A program made the position numbers and the translations under genes. 64,000 nt of DNA, taken from the NCBI RefSeq assembly GCF_000276665.1, contig NW_004955405.1, forward strand, positions 10,102,076 through 10,166,075. Direction: 5' to 3'. Positions 1 to 12,977 of the stretch are shown one piece after another. The stretch comes from Chinchilla lanigera (Eukaryota; Chordata; Mammalia; Rodentia; Chinchillidae). Numbering within the stretch: position 1 is the stretch's first letter; the number at the start of each line of letters is the position of its first letter. The notes below the pieces were generated by a model. The model had not been told where the DNA came from and did no database searches. It worked only from the letters and a program-made list of their open reading frames with translations.

Positions 1-912
1 CAAATTAAAACAACACTGAGATTTCATCTCACCCCAGTAAGAATGGCTATCATTAAGAAATCCACCAATAACAGATGCTGGTGAAGCTGTGGAGAAATAA
101 GAAATCTCCACTGCTGGTGGGAATACAGAATGATGAAAACACTGTGGAAATCAGTTTGGAGATTCCTCAGCAAAGTAGGTCTAGAGGTCCCATTCAACCC
201 AGCTATTCCCATTCTGGGTATTTTCTCAGAAGATCTGAAAACATCATATCACAGTGATATATATGCACCCATGTTCATAGCAGCGCAATTTATAATTGCT
301 AAATTGTGGAAGCAACCCAAATGTCCATCCACTGAGGACTGGATACAAAAATTGTGGTACTTTTATATAATGGAATATTACTCAGCTATAAAGATAGATA
401 AACTCAAAGCTTTTACAGGTAAATGGTCACAACTAGAGACCATACTCATAAGTGAAATAAATCAGACCTGCATGTGTAAACAACACATTGTCTTACTAGT
501 GGAAGAACCTCAAAGAGTGAATAAAAACTAGGAGGTATGATAGACATTGTGAAATGAAAGGAAAATGCTCAAAAGTAAAGGGCAACTGGGGTGTGGGAAA
601 AGAGAAGTGAAGGAAGAGGAAATTATGTATGTATGTATATACAGGATAGCTAACATAGTTGTACTACTGTCTTCTATTGCTCTACAGAAAAGAACAGTTA
701 ATGATTACTTGTTTGATCAATCTTGCATGTCTCTATTTGTTTTCTTGAGAAACCACTTTGAAGATATCAATACGTAGTATAACAACCATTGTTAATTTCC
801 TACCACTTTGTCTGTAACTCTGTATTGCTTGTATTGTTCTTATGATATTTTGTAAGTGGGTGTCTGTTTGTCAATATGTTTTCCTTTTATTTTTAAAATA
901 AATTGAAAAAAT
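1..912 (+). mobile_element. L1 (LINE-1) 3' end, truncated by the window start
   Basis: The fragment reads as the C-terminal part of an L1 ORF2 in pieces: wording such as ..NPAIPILGIFSEDLKT.. and ..PMFIAAQFIIAKLWKQP.. is typical of the end of ORF2. It is followed by a 3' UTR and a terminal tttttaaaataaattgaaaaaat tail at about 885-912. Several frame breaks show that it is inactive. Confidence 0.8.
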
Positions 913-2125
913 ACTTTGTTGAACAGTAGTCTTGATAGTGGATGTCTTTGTTTTGTTCCTTATTTTAGAGGAAAAGTTTTCAGTTTTTACCCACAGTATG
1001 ATGCTGGCAGTAGGTTTATCATAAATGGCTTTTATCAGATTGAGATAAAGTACTATACCTATTTTGTTGAGTGTTTTCCTCATGAAAGGATGTTGGATTT
1101 TGTCAAAAGTTTTTTCTGCAACTATTGAGATGATCATTTGATTTTTGTCTTTGCTTCTGTTTATGTTATGTGTTACACGTATTGACTTGTGTATGTTGAA
1201 CCATCCTTGCATCATTGTGATGGGGCCTACTTGGTCATGATGTATGATTTTTTGAGGATTTGTTACATTCTGTTGCCAGTATTTTGTTGAAGATTTTTAT
1301 ATTTGTATTCATTAAAGAGATAAATTTATTGTCTGACCTGGTTTTGGAATCAGTAATGACTTTGTGCGTTCTCCCTTTCAGTTTCATTAAAGAACTCAAG
1401 CAGTATTGGTGTTAGATCTTCTCTGAAGTTTTTGTAGAATTCAGCAATGAATCTATCTGGACCCAAGCTTTTCTTAATTGGTAGTATTTTCATTACCGTT
1501 TTAATCTCATTGCCTGTTATTTGGATTATGCAAGATTTTAAAATATTCATGAAGTTTCTCAAAAAACTATCACTAGAAATGCCATTTGACCCAGCTATTC
1601 ACTTTATAAGTATCTTCCTCTTTAACAAAGAGTTAAAGATGTCATATTATAGTGATACATCTATACCCATGTTTATAGCAGCACAATTCATAATAGCTAA
1701 ATCTTGAGGAGCCTATATGTCCATGAACAGATGAATTGATAAAGAAAATGTATTTACACACAATGAAGAACTACTCTGTCATAAAGAGAGATAAACTTGA
1801 GGCAATTTTAGGAGAATGGATGTACCTTGCGATCATAATGGTAAGTGAAATATATCGGACACTTAAGCTTAAATATCATATTATTTCTCTTATATGAGAA
1901 TTCCACATTATAAATAAAGAGCAAAATAGAAGATAAAAGGAAGTAGGGAGATGAGGATCTTTCTTAAATGGGAAGGGGATCAAGAGATAGGGGAGGGGAA
2001 GGCAAGGGGAAGAAGAAAGGCAGTAAAATGTGTTATGTATCTGTACCCACCCCACACAGGGAATGTAAACATTCTGTATTGCAAACGTACTAATAAAAAT
2101 AGAAAAGATGTATATGTACTAATCC
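913..2125. mobile_element. second L1, 5'-inverted (twin-priming structure)
   Basis: From about 913 to 1525 the minus strand carries L1 ORF2 reverse-transcriptase-region sequence (pieces such as SLGPDRFIAEFYKNF and [16 protein letters not shown] words). From about 1526 to 2125 the plus strand carries the ORF2 3' end and 3' UTR (AIHFISIFLFNKE.., PMFIAAQFIIAKS), ending in an A-rich tail near 2090-2110. The head-to-head order with missing internal sequence is what twin priming leaves. Stops and frameshifts make it dead. Confidence 0.7.
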
Positions 2126-3424
2126 TAAAAATAAAGTGTGAGCCGTGTAAAGACCATAATCAAGGAAAGATAGGAAATATTTGTTATTCACCAAAAGGGA
2201 GAAGTTTCTACTTAAATTGCATTTGCCACCAGATGGATTGTACCTGTTGCCAGTTGCTCTGGACTCTAGTTAATGCAGATCTATTTCCAGTTCTTATAAC
2301 AACTTCCTTCTAACTTCTTTTTCCTCTCCTCAGATCTTTCTGAGTTTATCCGGCCTGCTGCTGTTTGTGTGTCAGTTTCTGACTCCGCGGTGGTATCCTG
2401 AAGGCAGCAGGCTTAGGCTTTTCTCCTGTGTGCTATTTTTTCTGGACAGTGTTTTTTTTGCCGTTGTTCATTTTGTTTTGAATCTGCTTTCAACTTTTAT
2501 TAATGAGGAGACTTAAAATTGGAATCTGTACTTCAACTTCTTTTAGAATTGGCCATTTGATGACCCTGAGCCCAAATTCTTGAATGACGACTCTTGTGAG
2601 GTTGAGAGGCTCCGCCCATTGGGTGGCTGCACCTGGTAGAAGGGCCTGTACTGTCTGGTTCGCTTCACGGCTTACCACCCCGATTGTCTCCCGGACACCA
2701 TGGCTAAGGGTTAACTGTCAGTTATCAACATGCTTGCATGGTTAGTATTTGCTTATTTTGATTCATTTCATGCATCTGCCGGGACCTAGAAATATTTTAG
2801 CTGGGATTTCAATTCTAACATTAGCTTCTCAGCTCGTTAAATTGAATCTTTCTTTCTCTGTGACATTTCCTGTCACACATTGCTCTGCTTCTGAGAACTT
2901 GAAATCTCAGTAGTGGACTTTTGGATAGGATCCAGAATGCTCAGTGAGTTATAATGTGCTGACTTACGTCCAGGGGCCTTCAGGAAGCGTGGCTGCGTGT
3001 TTCCTTTGGAGTTTAGATTTAGCCAGAAACTATGTGTTTTATCATATTAATTCATATTTTATCTAAAGGCATAAATCTTTCAAAAATTGACTCTAACTTT
3101 GTCCTTTCACCCCATATAAAATCAGTAGTCAATTCTTGGTCCTATGTTGCTGCACTTCAGCCCGTTTTTACTGCGCACCTGGATTCTTGCAGGCACTCCT
3201 TAACTGGTCTAACCTGCACCTCATAGATCTGGGGCCCAATGTGACCTTTAAAAGAAGTTGCTAAACCTCTTTTTTCCCTCCAAATAAAATACCTGTACTC
3301 ATTTTCAAGAAGCTATCATTTATGTGTGAGATTTTAAAATATATATTTGAAAATATACTACATAACCTATATTAATTCTAATAATAAAACAATAGACAAA
3401 TGGAGCAAGAGAATCATTCTACCT
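2126..3424. other. upstream sequence without recognised genes
   Basis: No ORF resembling a known protein and no repeat that I can name. The stretch 2340-2720 is a little GC-richer than its surroundings, but no exon structure could be supported. Confidence 0.5.
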
Positions 3425-3429
3425 GCAGT

Positions 3430-3900
3430 GTATCTAAGTGACTTTTCTCATTGCTGGACAAAATGCCCAACCAAGGGAGAAAAGGTTTGTTTATTATTTA
3501 TTTTATTCATGGTTTATAGACGTTTCAGCCCAACCCAATTTCTGGCTCCTAGGCGAGGTAGCATGGCAGAAAGACATTGCAGAGCAGAAACAGTTCATGA
3601 TGTGGTAGGGCAGGCAGAAGCCAGAGGCAGCGAGCAGAAAGCAGTGAAACAGCAGAAGCCAAAGCAGCAAGCCTGCCTCTCTCTTTTATCCACCGAGGCT
3701 ACCGGGCTTTGGGTGGTGCCATGCACTCTGAGGCTGCACCTCCCCGTTATCCATACCCAGAACTATGCTAAACCATTCAGTGTACTAATTTAGTAATCAC
3801 ATACCTTTAATCCCAATACCACACACCCTAGATCCAGCCACTTCCAAAAAAACCCACCTTTGACCACCTTTGGGTATACATATAGATACAAATCATAACA
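3430..3900 (-). mobile_element. MaLR/MT-like solo LTR
   Basis: This is one of four related LTRs of about 370-470 bp in the window (with 15065-15498, 20823-21281 and 40248-40620). On the minus strand it ends with the shared ..TCTCAGCAATGAGAAAA-type sequence, seen here as ttttctcattgctgg. A 5-bp duplication cagtg lies at 3425-3429 and 3901-3905. No internal retroviral sequence remains. Confidence 0.6.
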
Positions 3901-3905
3901 CAGTG

Positions 3906-5140
3906 GGCATGGACTGTTAAAAAAATTAAAAATAATGAAAAACAAAACCAGTCAACAAAAGTGATAAGGAGAATGTTCTGTATTTTAAAAAGATATAACC
4001 AAAGGCAGTACATGAACACTGGGTACTTGATCAGAAAACAAAATTTTATAAAGATATTTTTGGAAATGGTAGAAATTTTATATGAAATGATGGTATTAAC
4101 TGTTATATTTATATGTTACGTATTATATTTACAATAATGTTGTTGCATAGGAGAATGGACTCAGTGTGAGGAGACCTACCCTGAGTTATTTAAGGGTGAC
4201 AGGTCAAGCTGTCAGCAACTTATTTTCAAGGGACTTGGAGAAAAAAATAGAATGTTTATAGATGAAGAGAGGAAAAAGCAAAGGTGTCAAGATAGTAATT
4301 AGTAAATCTAGATAAGGAGTATATGGATATTTCATGATTTTATCCTTTCAATTATTCTGTAGCTACATAACTTTCTCAAAATAAAGAGAAAAATGAGGGA
4401 CTAGAAGGATTTAGTTTCCTAATTGTATTCTTCTTAGCTACTGTTAAATAAATTATAGCTAAGCAGTGAAAATCATTTGTTTGAATCTAAATATATTTTG
4501 GAGTAAAATCTACTAGCAGGGAATCACATATTCAGTTGTAAGAGTTATTAAACTAATAAAGCAGTCTTTGTTGTTTGTAAGAGAGACTTTGAGTACTTGG
4601 TTTATACTTTTAAAGAAAAATAAACTGGAGAAAGAGTTGGTATGTATCGAGGAATGTAAATTTTTTTCTATAAATTTGCAAATATTGAACAAATTCTAAC
4701 CTTTTATTGTCACAAGCCTTTTTAAAATTACTTGCTATGTTCGTAAAAGTGATTATATTGATTTGCTCCTTTTTCTAGATTAAAGAAAATAGCTATCTTA
4801 GTAGTGGCTAAATGGATCTGCTTGATAAAGGTGGAGATATAAATATATTGGTGTAAAAGGACAAATAACAGATAAGACTATGTATTTATTGCCCATTTAT
4901 GTAATTGCATGTGTCACTAAGGACAAAGGTTCTTAAAACAAAGACATAAGGCAAAGTAGAAACAGTTGCTTGCATTAAGAGAGATGAATTTGCTGCAACT
5001 TCCCTCTTCGTAGTTTTTTTTCTATACAGTGCATATCCTGTTGGTTTTTTAATCATATTTGAGAACTGAACTCTCTTTCTGGGGACAAATCAATGGCTGA
5101 ATATATGCTTTGCTCCAATAAAAAGAAAATGATTTTTCAA
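3906..5140. other. AT-rich intergenic sequence upstream of MYRFL
   Basis: Low GC, no ORF of note, no named repeat. Regulatory elements for MYRFL may lie here, but none can be pointed to from sequence alone. Confidence 0.5.
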
Positions 5141-5236
5141 GAGCGTTCATAGGCTTTGAGACGAGAGGACAGCACTTGCTTCCTGAGGTTGGATCACCTT
5201 TGTTTTAAGAGGAAATACTACCACCACCAAAGCACC
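5141..5236 (+). promoter_or_regulatory. MYRFL: presumptive 5' untranslated leader of MYRFL
   Basis: This is the sequence directly before the MYRFL start codon. The start context is agcaccATGg, with A at -3 and G at +4, a strong Kozak match. I place no transcription start: an A-rich aataaaaag at about 5116-5124 could be a weak TATA-like site, but that is speculation. There is no CpG island; the region is AT-rich, which would fit a tissue-restricted promoter. A further upstream non-coding exon is possible. Confidence 0.4.
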
Positions 5237-5282
5237 ATGGACGTGGTAGGTGAAAATGAGGCCCTGCAGCAGTTCTTTGAAG
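5237..5282 (+). CDS. MYRFL: MYRFL coding exon 1 (start codon)
   Basis: It encodes MDVVGENEALQQFFE plus the first base of codon 16. The ATG at 5237 sits in a strong Kozak context. The exon ends at GAAG followed by gtaaga (5283-5288), a good donor, leaving phase 1. The peptide resembles the start of MYRF-family proteins (an acidic M-x-V-V-x-E-x-E-A-L-Q-x-F-F-E pattern), which is why this short exon can be assigned even though the next exon is 27.9 kb away. The G completes a GCC (Ala) codon with exon 2. The whole leader-exon unit is isolated between repeats. Confidence 0.93.
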
Positions 5283-8200
5283 GTAAGAGCCCAAGATTCC
5301 AGTGTGAAGTTTTTGTTTCTGAGAAATGTCACTGTTTGCTATCATGATTTCACCTTTTTGGTGTTTGCTTAAACTTTGTCTTAATAGAAACGCTATCATA
5401 CTTAGATAACTCTCCTGAAATAGGAAGTAGAGGTTTATTTGCTTCATTGGTAGTAAAAATTAATGGTATGGACAAAGACTTAAGAAATGTAGGACTTCCA
5501 TCGTGTAGCTTGGTTGTTAAAAGAATAAAGGTGTCAGGATATTTGTTGTTATTACCCGTCAGGGTCCTGTGCTAGATTTTATACCATTGAATTGCTTATG
5601 TTTCAAGAAATTTCAGATTTGCCTTATCTCTAAAATTATTGAATATAGCACAAGAAAAATGTAAGATTTTACTTAAACATGTTTATTTAGTATAAATAAA
5701 TACAAAAAGCCTAAAATAGCAAAGGAATACAACTTTCCCTACTCTATCCTCATCTTTCTGGTTTTTTCTTTTTTTCATAACCCTTAAGAATGTGTAGCTG
5801 AACAATGTTTGGCTTTTGAAGTTGAATATTTTTAGGGCAACATGTACTATGGACATGGTTACAATTTCCTTTTAAAAACCCAGAATGGCAGGAAATCTGC
5901 TCACATTGCTTTGGGTTGATATTCTAACGATGGCTCTGCTGAAGATATTGTTGAAGATCTGTCCTCCGTGACATTGCTTTGGTGTGCCATCGGGAGTCAC
6001 ATTATCATTATGGCCTCAGTGCCTTATCAGCTACAATGCTCAGAAGTTCATGCAGAGGGAAACCTGGCTCTGCTTGGAGAAACACTGAGCATGCTTGGAG
6101 AACTCATGTGCCGGGGGGCAGCAAGTGAAGACGTACTCTTGGCATTTTGCAAGTGTAGAAGTAACTGACAAATAATAGACATTTAGAGGTTGAATGGAAT
6201 TGATCAAACTCAGCACACAACGCTGAACACTAGAGAGAGACAGATCTTACCAAAGAAGTAGTGAGATTCTAGGTCACTGTCAGAACCAGTCAACACAATA
6301 TAGTTTCCATGGTTTGAATTTTGGCAGAAGTCACGAAAAGGAACAGAAGACTAAGAAAATTATTATGTTCCCTCAGTCCTAGAACCTATCCCATCAAGTT
6401 TTTCCTGGGACAGTACCCAGATCAGTGTTGCCCAGCTTTTCACTGAGCAAACTGGTTTCGTTGTTGTTGCCCTGTTTTGCATCGTATGGACCTGTTATTT
6501 GAACAGTGGTGACAAACTTCAAGCTGCAGTTGCATCTGCACTTTTTTTTTTTTAAACAGAAATCACCAATTCATTCTGTTAACGCAAAAAGCTTACTTCA
6601 TGTTGTTCCAGAGTTGAAGAAGACCTAATTATCAATTTTTAAAATTTCCTCTGCTATTCAGCACACTCTGAGCATCTAAGCCCAAAACCATCTCCTCTGG
6701 ATGGTAGATGAGAGGGCTTTGAAACCTTTTCCTTAGATTTTAATAATTTCTTTTCCCTGGACATTTTCAAATCTTCTGTAAAATGAGGACAACAAACTAG
6801 ATATGTAACAAAGAAGGCCAGTTGTTGCACACCACGTTCGCATTGACATGTCACTATTTCTAATTAAATATAAAGTCACATAAAAAAATCAAACCCTGAA
6901 AGTCAAAAGTTTTGGCAAATTATTACAAACCTGAAAGCTATTTTTCTTCATTTCCTTGGATGCTATTCTTAGAAACCAAAATCTGAAGAATGCATTTTTC
7001 TTTATAAACATTTTTTTTGTATTAAAGAGCATCGAGATGGGCACAATCATCCTGAGTTAAGTGGCCTTGCCCGTGAAAGCTCATGATAGTGTTTGTTTTT
7101 CTTATAAACTGGCAGACTGGAACTCCAGTTTCCTTGCTGAAGGCTGTGTGGTTAATTCTTAGAACTAGGAGCTGTAGGAAGGCAGAAATCATCTAGCAGC
7201 TCTTATTATTTATTTTTTAACTCTCTTTAAAATTAAAAAATAATCCCTGATACCAAAATGATAAACAAATAAATAGCTAGCTGTATAGGAACACATGGTC
7301 GTACTTAGTGTTTGGGAAAATGGAAAAAGTTCTGAAGTCTCTGGAGTGGAAAAGCTGTGACTAAAGTGCTCAGTCTCAAGCGGATTCATCTAGAAGTCCT
7401 CAAGAATGGTGAGGCAGGGCTGTCGATTAGGAAAGGAGTGTAGCTTGGAAAACGTATGGCAGAGGGCAGCATTCAGTAATATTTATAGAATGAATGAGAA
7501 GCACAAAAAACTATTGTTATCAACAGTTATTGAATTCTAAACAGGTTTGGGGCACCCAGCAAATTCAAACAGAGGAAAGAAAATGTGCGCTAGCAGAATG
7601 GTCCGGTGAATAGAACAGAAGCAACTAAGGCAAATTAAAAGAACAGAGTCAGTTAGAATAAGCCCCATATTTCATTACTACCAGAGATAAATGACATATG
7701 TCTTCAGTGGTTTCTGAATATTGTTTCTCCAAAATGTGAAACCCGCTCGATTTGCTGATGTTTCTGGATCTCTAAGCGAACACTCAGAACCTGTGAGCAG
7801 CTGATTGCAGTGGAAAGGGCAGAAGGTGCCCACGGCTGAGCTGGCCCTGGGCAGACTGGCTTTGTGGGCAGCGACACAGTCGCTGGGTCAGACCAGTCTC
7901 TGAAGTCCTTTTTTCCTTTCACTTTCGGGAATCACCACTATCTCAGACAACCACTGTCATTTTGCCCTCTTCTTTCTGTCCCAATAGAACCTGAGCTTGC
8001 ACAGAGGAGCAAATGGCAAATGATCTAATGCCACCTAACACCTCTACAGAGTCTTGTATTCAAAGGGCTGTCACTGGACATCTATACTGTTTGGGTCAAA
8101 TGAGTCACCACCATCTTTGTTATTACTGATATTGTCATCTCTTCCACTTTGGAGTTAGGGCTGGATTTCTGGCAAATTCTATTGTGTCTTAGAAGCTAGA

Positions 8201-8399
8201 CATTTGCACCATAAAAGAAGATCGTCATCACTAGTAATCTCACATTTAGTGGTAATTGGTATTCAATATGGTGCTAATCTTGTGAGGTTTTCTTAAAACA
8301 AAAGTGAGATTACTTCTATATATTTTTACGTTTCAGCAATGGACTTTTTCATGGAACATAAAGTGAACATCTCTTGTCATTAGTTATTCTTGCTGATCT

Positions 8400-8605
8400 A
8401 CAATAGAGATCCTCAAACTGTACCCTGGCCTGCAGTCTGTTTTTGCAAATGAAGTTTAACGAACACATCTAATCATTTACATATTGTTTCTGGCACTTAG
8501 ACACTATGGTGGCAGAGCTGAGTGGTTGCAACAGAGACTATAAGGCCTGCGGGACCTAAAGTATTTGCCTTCTGGCTGTTTACAGAAAATGCTTGGCACC
8601 TGCTG
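8400..8605 (+). mobile_element. hAT-type DNA transposon relic (non-autonomous)
   Basis: The order of words (cctcaaactgtaccctggcc, gtttttgcaaatgaagttt, acatattgtttctggc, tggcagagctgagtggttgc, cagagactataaggcctgc, tttacagaaaatgc) follows a well-known MER-type hAT repeat of mammals. I cannot fix the subfamily name. Confidence 0.55.
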
Positions 8606-8629
8606 ATCTACAACCTGATTAATAGTAAC

Positions 8630-8910
8630 AACTGTTATTTATTGAGTACTTCTTATGTTCTGGGTATAGAATAATAGGAACACGGATTCTGGATCAGTCA
8701 TCCTAGATATGAAACTTGGCTCTGCCACTTTTCACCTCTGACACCAGGGATGTGTAAATTTCCGCAGGCCTTAGCTTCTTTATTTATAAAATGAAGATGA
8801 AAAAATAAAATAAAATAAATAAAATGAAGATGATTGTATGATCTCACAATGTGGTCATGAAGCATAATGACTAGCATAGAGAGGTCAGTAATTATTTTCA
8901 TAGTTAATTA
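8630..8910 (+). mobile_element. MIR SINE relic, split by an AAAAT-rich patch
   Basis: Sequence such as ggattctggatcagtc..cttggctctgccacttt..tatttataaaatgaagatg follows the MIR consensus. The middle is expanded into (AAAAT)n at about 8800-8823, with the words aaaatgaagatg on both sides. Confidence 0.6.
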
Positions 8911-9722
8911 TCATTTTCTCTGCTTCCTATCAGAGTAACTCTGTGCAGAATTTTTATCCTCCCATGAGAAACACGAGGCTAGGGAAATTAAGTAGCTTGC
9001 TTAAGAGTCATCCACACCGTAATAGCCTGCAAGTTCACCATTGATTCCTTCCTTTGTTCATTCATTCAGTCAATCAAAAAATATCTGAGTGTCTCGCATG
9101 AGCCTGATGGATAGGGATTTAGTGGTAAGGGGTGTTTTTTTGTTTTTGTTTTTGTTTTTTTCCTAGCTGAAGGAAGAAAACAATAAAGAGCTAAATAAAG
9201 GAAGATAATTTCAAAAAATAATTAAATATAAAAAATAAAACAAGATGGTGATGCAGAAGAGACTGAGGATGTGCGGCGGGGGAGAGTGCATTACTTTTAC
9301 TGCGGCAATCTGGAAAGTCATCTGAGGAGATGACGCTGATGATGGGACTTGAATAATGACCAGGAGCACATTATGCATAAGTCAGTGGAAAGCATTCCAG
9401 GCAAAGGGGGGTGTTAGCGCAAAGTCACTGAGCTTGGAAGGGTCTGGAGTGACTCAGTGGAAGGGAAAGTGAGGTTGAAGTGGCTGGAAGAGAATAAATG
9501 GCAATGGGAGAAGAGGATATTAGACTTAGGGTTTTTATTCTTAGTGTCCTGGAAAAGTAGCGGAGTTTTAAGCAGGAGAACTGGCAGGACAACTGGCACA
9601 AAGACTACAGGTGAGGAAGACAAAGGAATCTGATAAGGATGATACCTATGTGTTGTAGTCCACACTTTATAAAGGTGGCTCAGGGTCTCCAGGTGTGGAA
9701 GAGGAACAAATGTGCACGCACA

Positions 9723-9748
9723 TGTGTGTGTACGTGTGTGTGTGTGTT
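9723..9748 (+). repeat. (GT)n microsatellite
   Basis: Interrupted GT dinucleotide run. Confidence 0.85.
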
Positions 9749-10284
9749 ACTGAGAATTAATTTGAGGCATTTGAAATATTGTTTGGATAAGCAAGTGATA
9801 TGATAAAGAGGTTGTTAGGTAGTTGAGTTTGAAACCCAAGGATAGAATTGGGCTGCTTATGTCTGGGACTCAGCGTGTAAGTGGTGTCAAAGCCTTTGAG
9901 ACTAGATGAGGTCATCAGGAAAGCAGTACAGAAAGATCCCTCCAAAATGTTCAGGGATGCGAGTGAGAGCAAGTAAGAAAGAAATGTGAAGTGGATTGGG
10001 AGAAAAACCAGAAGAGTATGGGGTTAATCTAGGAAAGAAAAGTGTTTCCAAAAGAGTCGGGTTAGCTGTTTTAATGTATTGGAAGTGCCAGGTAATTCTC
10101 CACAGAACTTAGAAGGTTGTGTGTGACCTTCACAAGTGGTTCCTGCGTGGTGGGGAAGAAACCCAGTCTTTGGGTTGAAGAGAGAGTGGGAAGCAAGGGG
10201 CCAGAACTGATAACCTTCTGAGAAGTTTTGTTGTGGCAACAGCAGAGAACAAAGGCAGCAGTTGGAGGGGTACAGAAGTAAGGG

Positions 10285-10405
10285 TGTTTTTTTTTTTGTT
10301 TGTTTGTTTTTTTTGTTTTGTTTTTTCTCCGGTATCGGGAACCGAACTCATGACCTTGCGCTTGCCAGGCAGGCACTTTTGCTGCTGAGCTAAATCCCCA
10401 GCCCC
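10285..10405 (-). mobile_element. ID-type (tRNA-derived) SINE
   Basis: On the minus strand it reads ggggctggggatttagctca (Pol III A-box region), then the B-box-like gagttcggttcccg and an A/C-rich tail. An 8-bp TSD agtaaggg is present at 10277-10284 and 10406-10413. Confidence 0.9.
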
Positions 10406-10764
10406 AGTAAGGGCGGTTTTATTTGATAATTGGTCTGGCTTTGATTTTTAGGGTAGGAGATGCTGCAACCTGGTGTGCGGGTGGAAATGACTCAGTTTAG
10501 AGGAAGAGATGCAGAAGAGGGTAGGGGATAATTGCAGGAGGGTGATCTTGAGCAGGTTGTCAGGGATGGCATCCAGAGCACCTGGAGAGTGTGCCCCTGA
10601 GCGGCAAGCAGGGACACTTCACTCTTTTAACAAGAGGAGAGGATGAGTATCTGGAGGAGATGCAGTTTATTTGGTAAATGACAGGGCAAGAGACTGAGGT
10701 AGGCTACTCTGCTTTATCTGTAAAGTCTGAGATGTCCTGTGGGGTATGGGAGGGGACTGTTTAA

Positions 10765-11190
10765 GGATTTGGAGAGAAACAACTACAACTTTGGCAGCTT
10801 AAAAGAACAGAAAAGTATTTTCTTTACCATGCTGAAGGCCAGAAGTCTGAAATCAAGATACTGGAAAGACAACACTAACCCTGAAGGCGCTAGGAGAGAA
10901 TCTGGTCCAAGCCTCTCTTCTAGTATCAGGTGGTGGCGGGCAGTCCTTTGTATCCTTTGACTTGTAGATGTATCACTTGCATCTCTGCCTCCATCTTCAC
11001 AGCAGATTCTCTGTGAGTTTTTATCTTTTCATCTAAGGACACTTGTCACTGGATTTAGGGGACAGTCAAATCTAGGATGACTTAAGATCCATAACTTAAT
11101 TACATCTGCAAAGGCTCTCCTTACAAAGAGGGTCACTCTAGTTCTGAGTGTACCTATGTTTTGCAGGGGGCACTTTTCAGCTCACTACAG
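10765..11190 (-). mobile_element. MLT1-type MaLR LTR relic
   Basis: Read antisense, it follows the MLT1 LTR: ..gcttaaaagaacagaaaagt.., ..ggaggccagaagtctgaaatc.., ..acttaattacatctgcaaaggc... It is strongly diverged and carries no internal domain. Confidence 0.55.
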
Positions 11191-12039
11191 GGAGTAAGAA
11201 AGAAAATCTGCTAGGGAGGCTGTAGGATTGCTAGTCAGTGCCCTGGTTTGAGGTCAGTTAGTTTTAGTGAGGTTTATGTGCTTAGCTGAAGTTGAAGGTT
11301 TTGCATATGAGTGCCACAGAGAGAAAAGGGGAGAGAGCAACAACTCTTCAGACTGAGTGACTGGCAATGGGCTGGTAAACTAACTGGGTAAGAAGGGTAG
11401 AAGTAAGGAGAGACGCAGGGTGAGGAGCTGTGAAAAGTGAGAATAGGCTCAATGGTGGGGAATAAGTGGATGTGAAAAGTGGTTAAGAGTAGCGGTGTAA
11501 GTATCAGTAAGCAGAAAGGATAAGTGGTCAGAGAATATAATACTTGATCCTAGATGTCACAGGCATAGCCCGTGCTTTTGCTGAGTCCTTGGAAAGGATC
11601 CTTAGAGGAGGTGGCTAGGTGAGGTGAAGAAAAAATACTTGGAGGTGAGGAGTTTAAGGCTCTGAAAGCCTGGCATATTACTGGGTGGATGCTGAAGCAA
11701 TCAACCATTCTGGAAAGAGTAATGTTAGGAAGGGAGAGAAGAAGCCGATGTGTAAGTATCCAATGAAAAAAGAGATAATTACCAAAAAGTTGGTAGATAC
11801 CACGGTAGGAGGTAGTGTAATCTTTTGGCTTCCTGTTCAAAAGAACTGAAGTTTGTGCAGAAAGGGGCAGAAGAACTTGTCTGGTAACAGTAGTGAAGAA
11901 TAAGGAGAATTCTCATTTTTAGACCCTGTGAGCTATAAACAACTTCTGTTTGAGAGGCTTTATAATTTAACAATTCCTTGTTCATATTTGAGCAGGTTCT
12001 CAAGTTTTGCCTGTTATTTCCAGAATGACCAGACATGTT

Positions 12040-12300
12040 GAACATTTTTCATATATTTATTTGCTGTTTATATTTCTTCATCTCAGAAGTGTGTATTCAT
12101 CTCAGATGCCCATTTTTGGACTGAGTCTTTAAATTTGGGAGGTCTGATTTTTTTTAGTTCTTTATATGTTCTTGACAGTAAACCTTTGTCCAAGGAACAG
12201 CTGGAAAACATTTTTTCCTACACTGTGGATTGTCTCTTCACTCTGTTGGTGGTTGCCTGTTATAAAAATGTGATGAAATTTATCTCTAAATCTTTAGTTA
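12040..12300 (-). mobile_element. old L1 fragment (antisense)
   Basis: The antisense ORF2 3'-region word order is recognisable: catatatttatttgctgt..cttcatctcagaagtgt..cctttgtccaaggaac..cactctgttggtggttgcc. Confidence 0.6.
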
Positions 12301-12487
12301 TTTACTTTGGGTAAATTTCCTTAGAATATTGAATTTTTAAAAAAAACTGTGGACGTGCATGCTTTTTTAAAAAACTGGTTACTATAGCCAAATTACCCAT
12401 TGAGAAGATTAAAAAATCAGTCTGTAGACTGTGCTATTGCTGCTGCCTAACATTAATTTGCATTTTTGGCTTAGAAAATGTATTTCC

Positions 12488-12655
12488 ACAGTTCTTAACC
12501 TGGGGTAAGGTTCTAGGGGTTGGTAGGGGGGATTGAACCCTCTGAATTGGGTAGAAATATATATTTACGAATGGTCATAATTATAAGAAAACTTCTACAG
12601 CTTTGATCATATCCTCAGCATAGTCTACAACCCAGATGAAGTTAGGAATCACTAC
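12488..12655 (+). mobile_element. hAT/MER-type DNA transposon relic
   Basis: It begins acagttcttaacctgggg and ends gaagttaggaatcactac, the near-inverted ends of a MER-type non-autonomous hAT element. Subfamily not resolved. Confidence 0.45.
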
Positions 12656-12950
12656 AATTTTTCCAGGCTATTGGCTGTTTCTATTACCTGTCCCTTCCTG
12701 GTAGATCCAAAACCTGGAGCAACTCATGAAGGGAAGAGTATGCTTGGAATCAGGTAGGAGATTCTGGACTAGGAGACATTTTAACAATCTGAGCCTTGAA
12801 ACTTATAGATTTGATTAAAAATGTGAAATTATGGGAAAGGGTGATATAATAGTTTGATTTTGATTATGGCCAGTGATAAAAAGATGCTGTTTTCTCTTTT
12901 TTAGTCTGAGTTGTGACAGTATAAGTAATACTTACACCTAACATTCTAAC

Positions 12951-12977
12951 AACAACAATAACAACAACAACAAAAAG
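12951..12977 (+). repeat. (AAC)n microsatellite
   Basis: A short trinucleotide run, aacaacaacaataacaacaacaac. Confidence 0.8.

Noticed and set aside
130..531. 133-codon open frame that could look like a gene
   Set aside because: Its translation is the degraded C-terminal part of L1 ORF2.
3347..3793. 148-codon plus-strand open frame
   Set aside because: It lies across the antisense MaLR-like LTR; the related LTR copies give similar chance frames.
5968..6168. 66-codon open frame MTLLWCAIGSHIIIMASVPY.. near exon 1
   Set aside because: No splice signals in phase with exon 1 and no recognisable family; likely chance.
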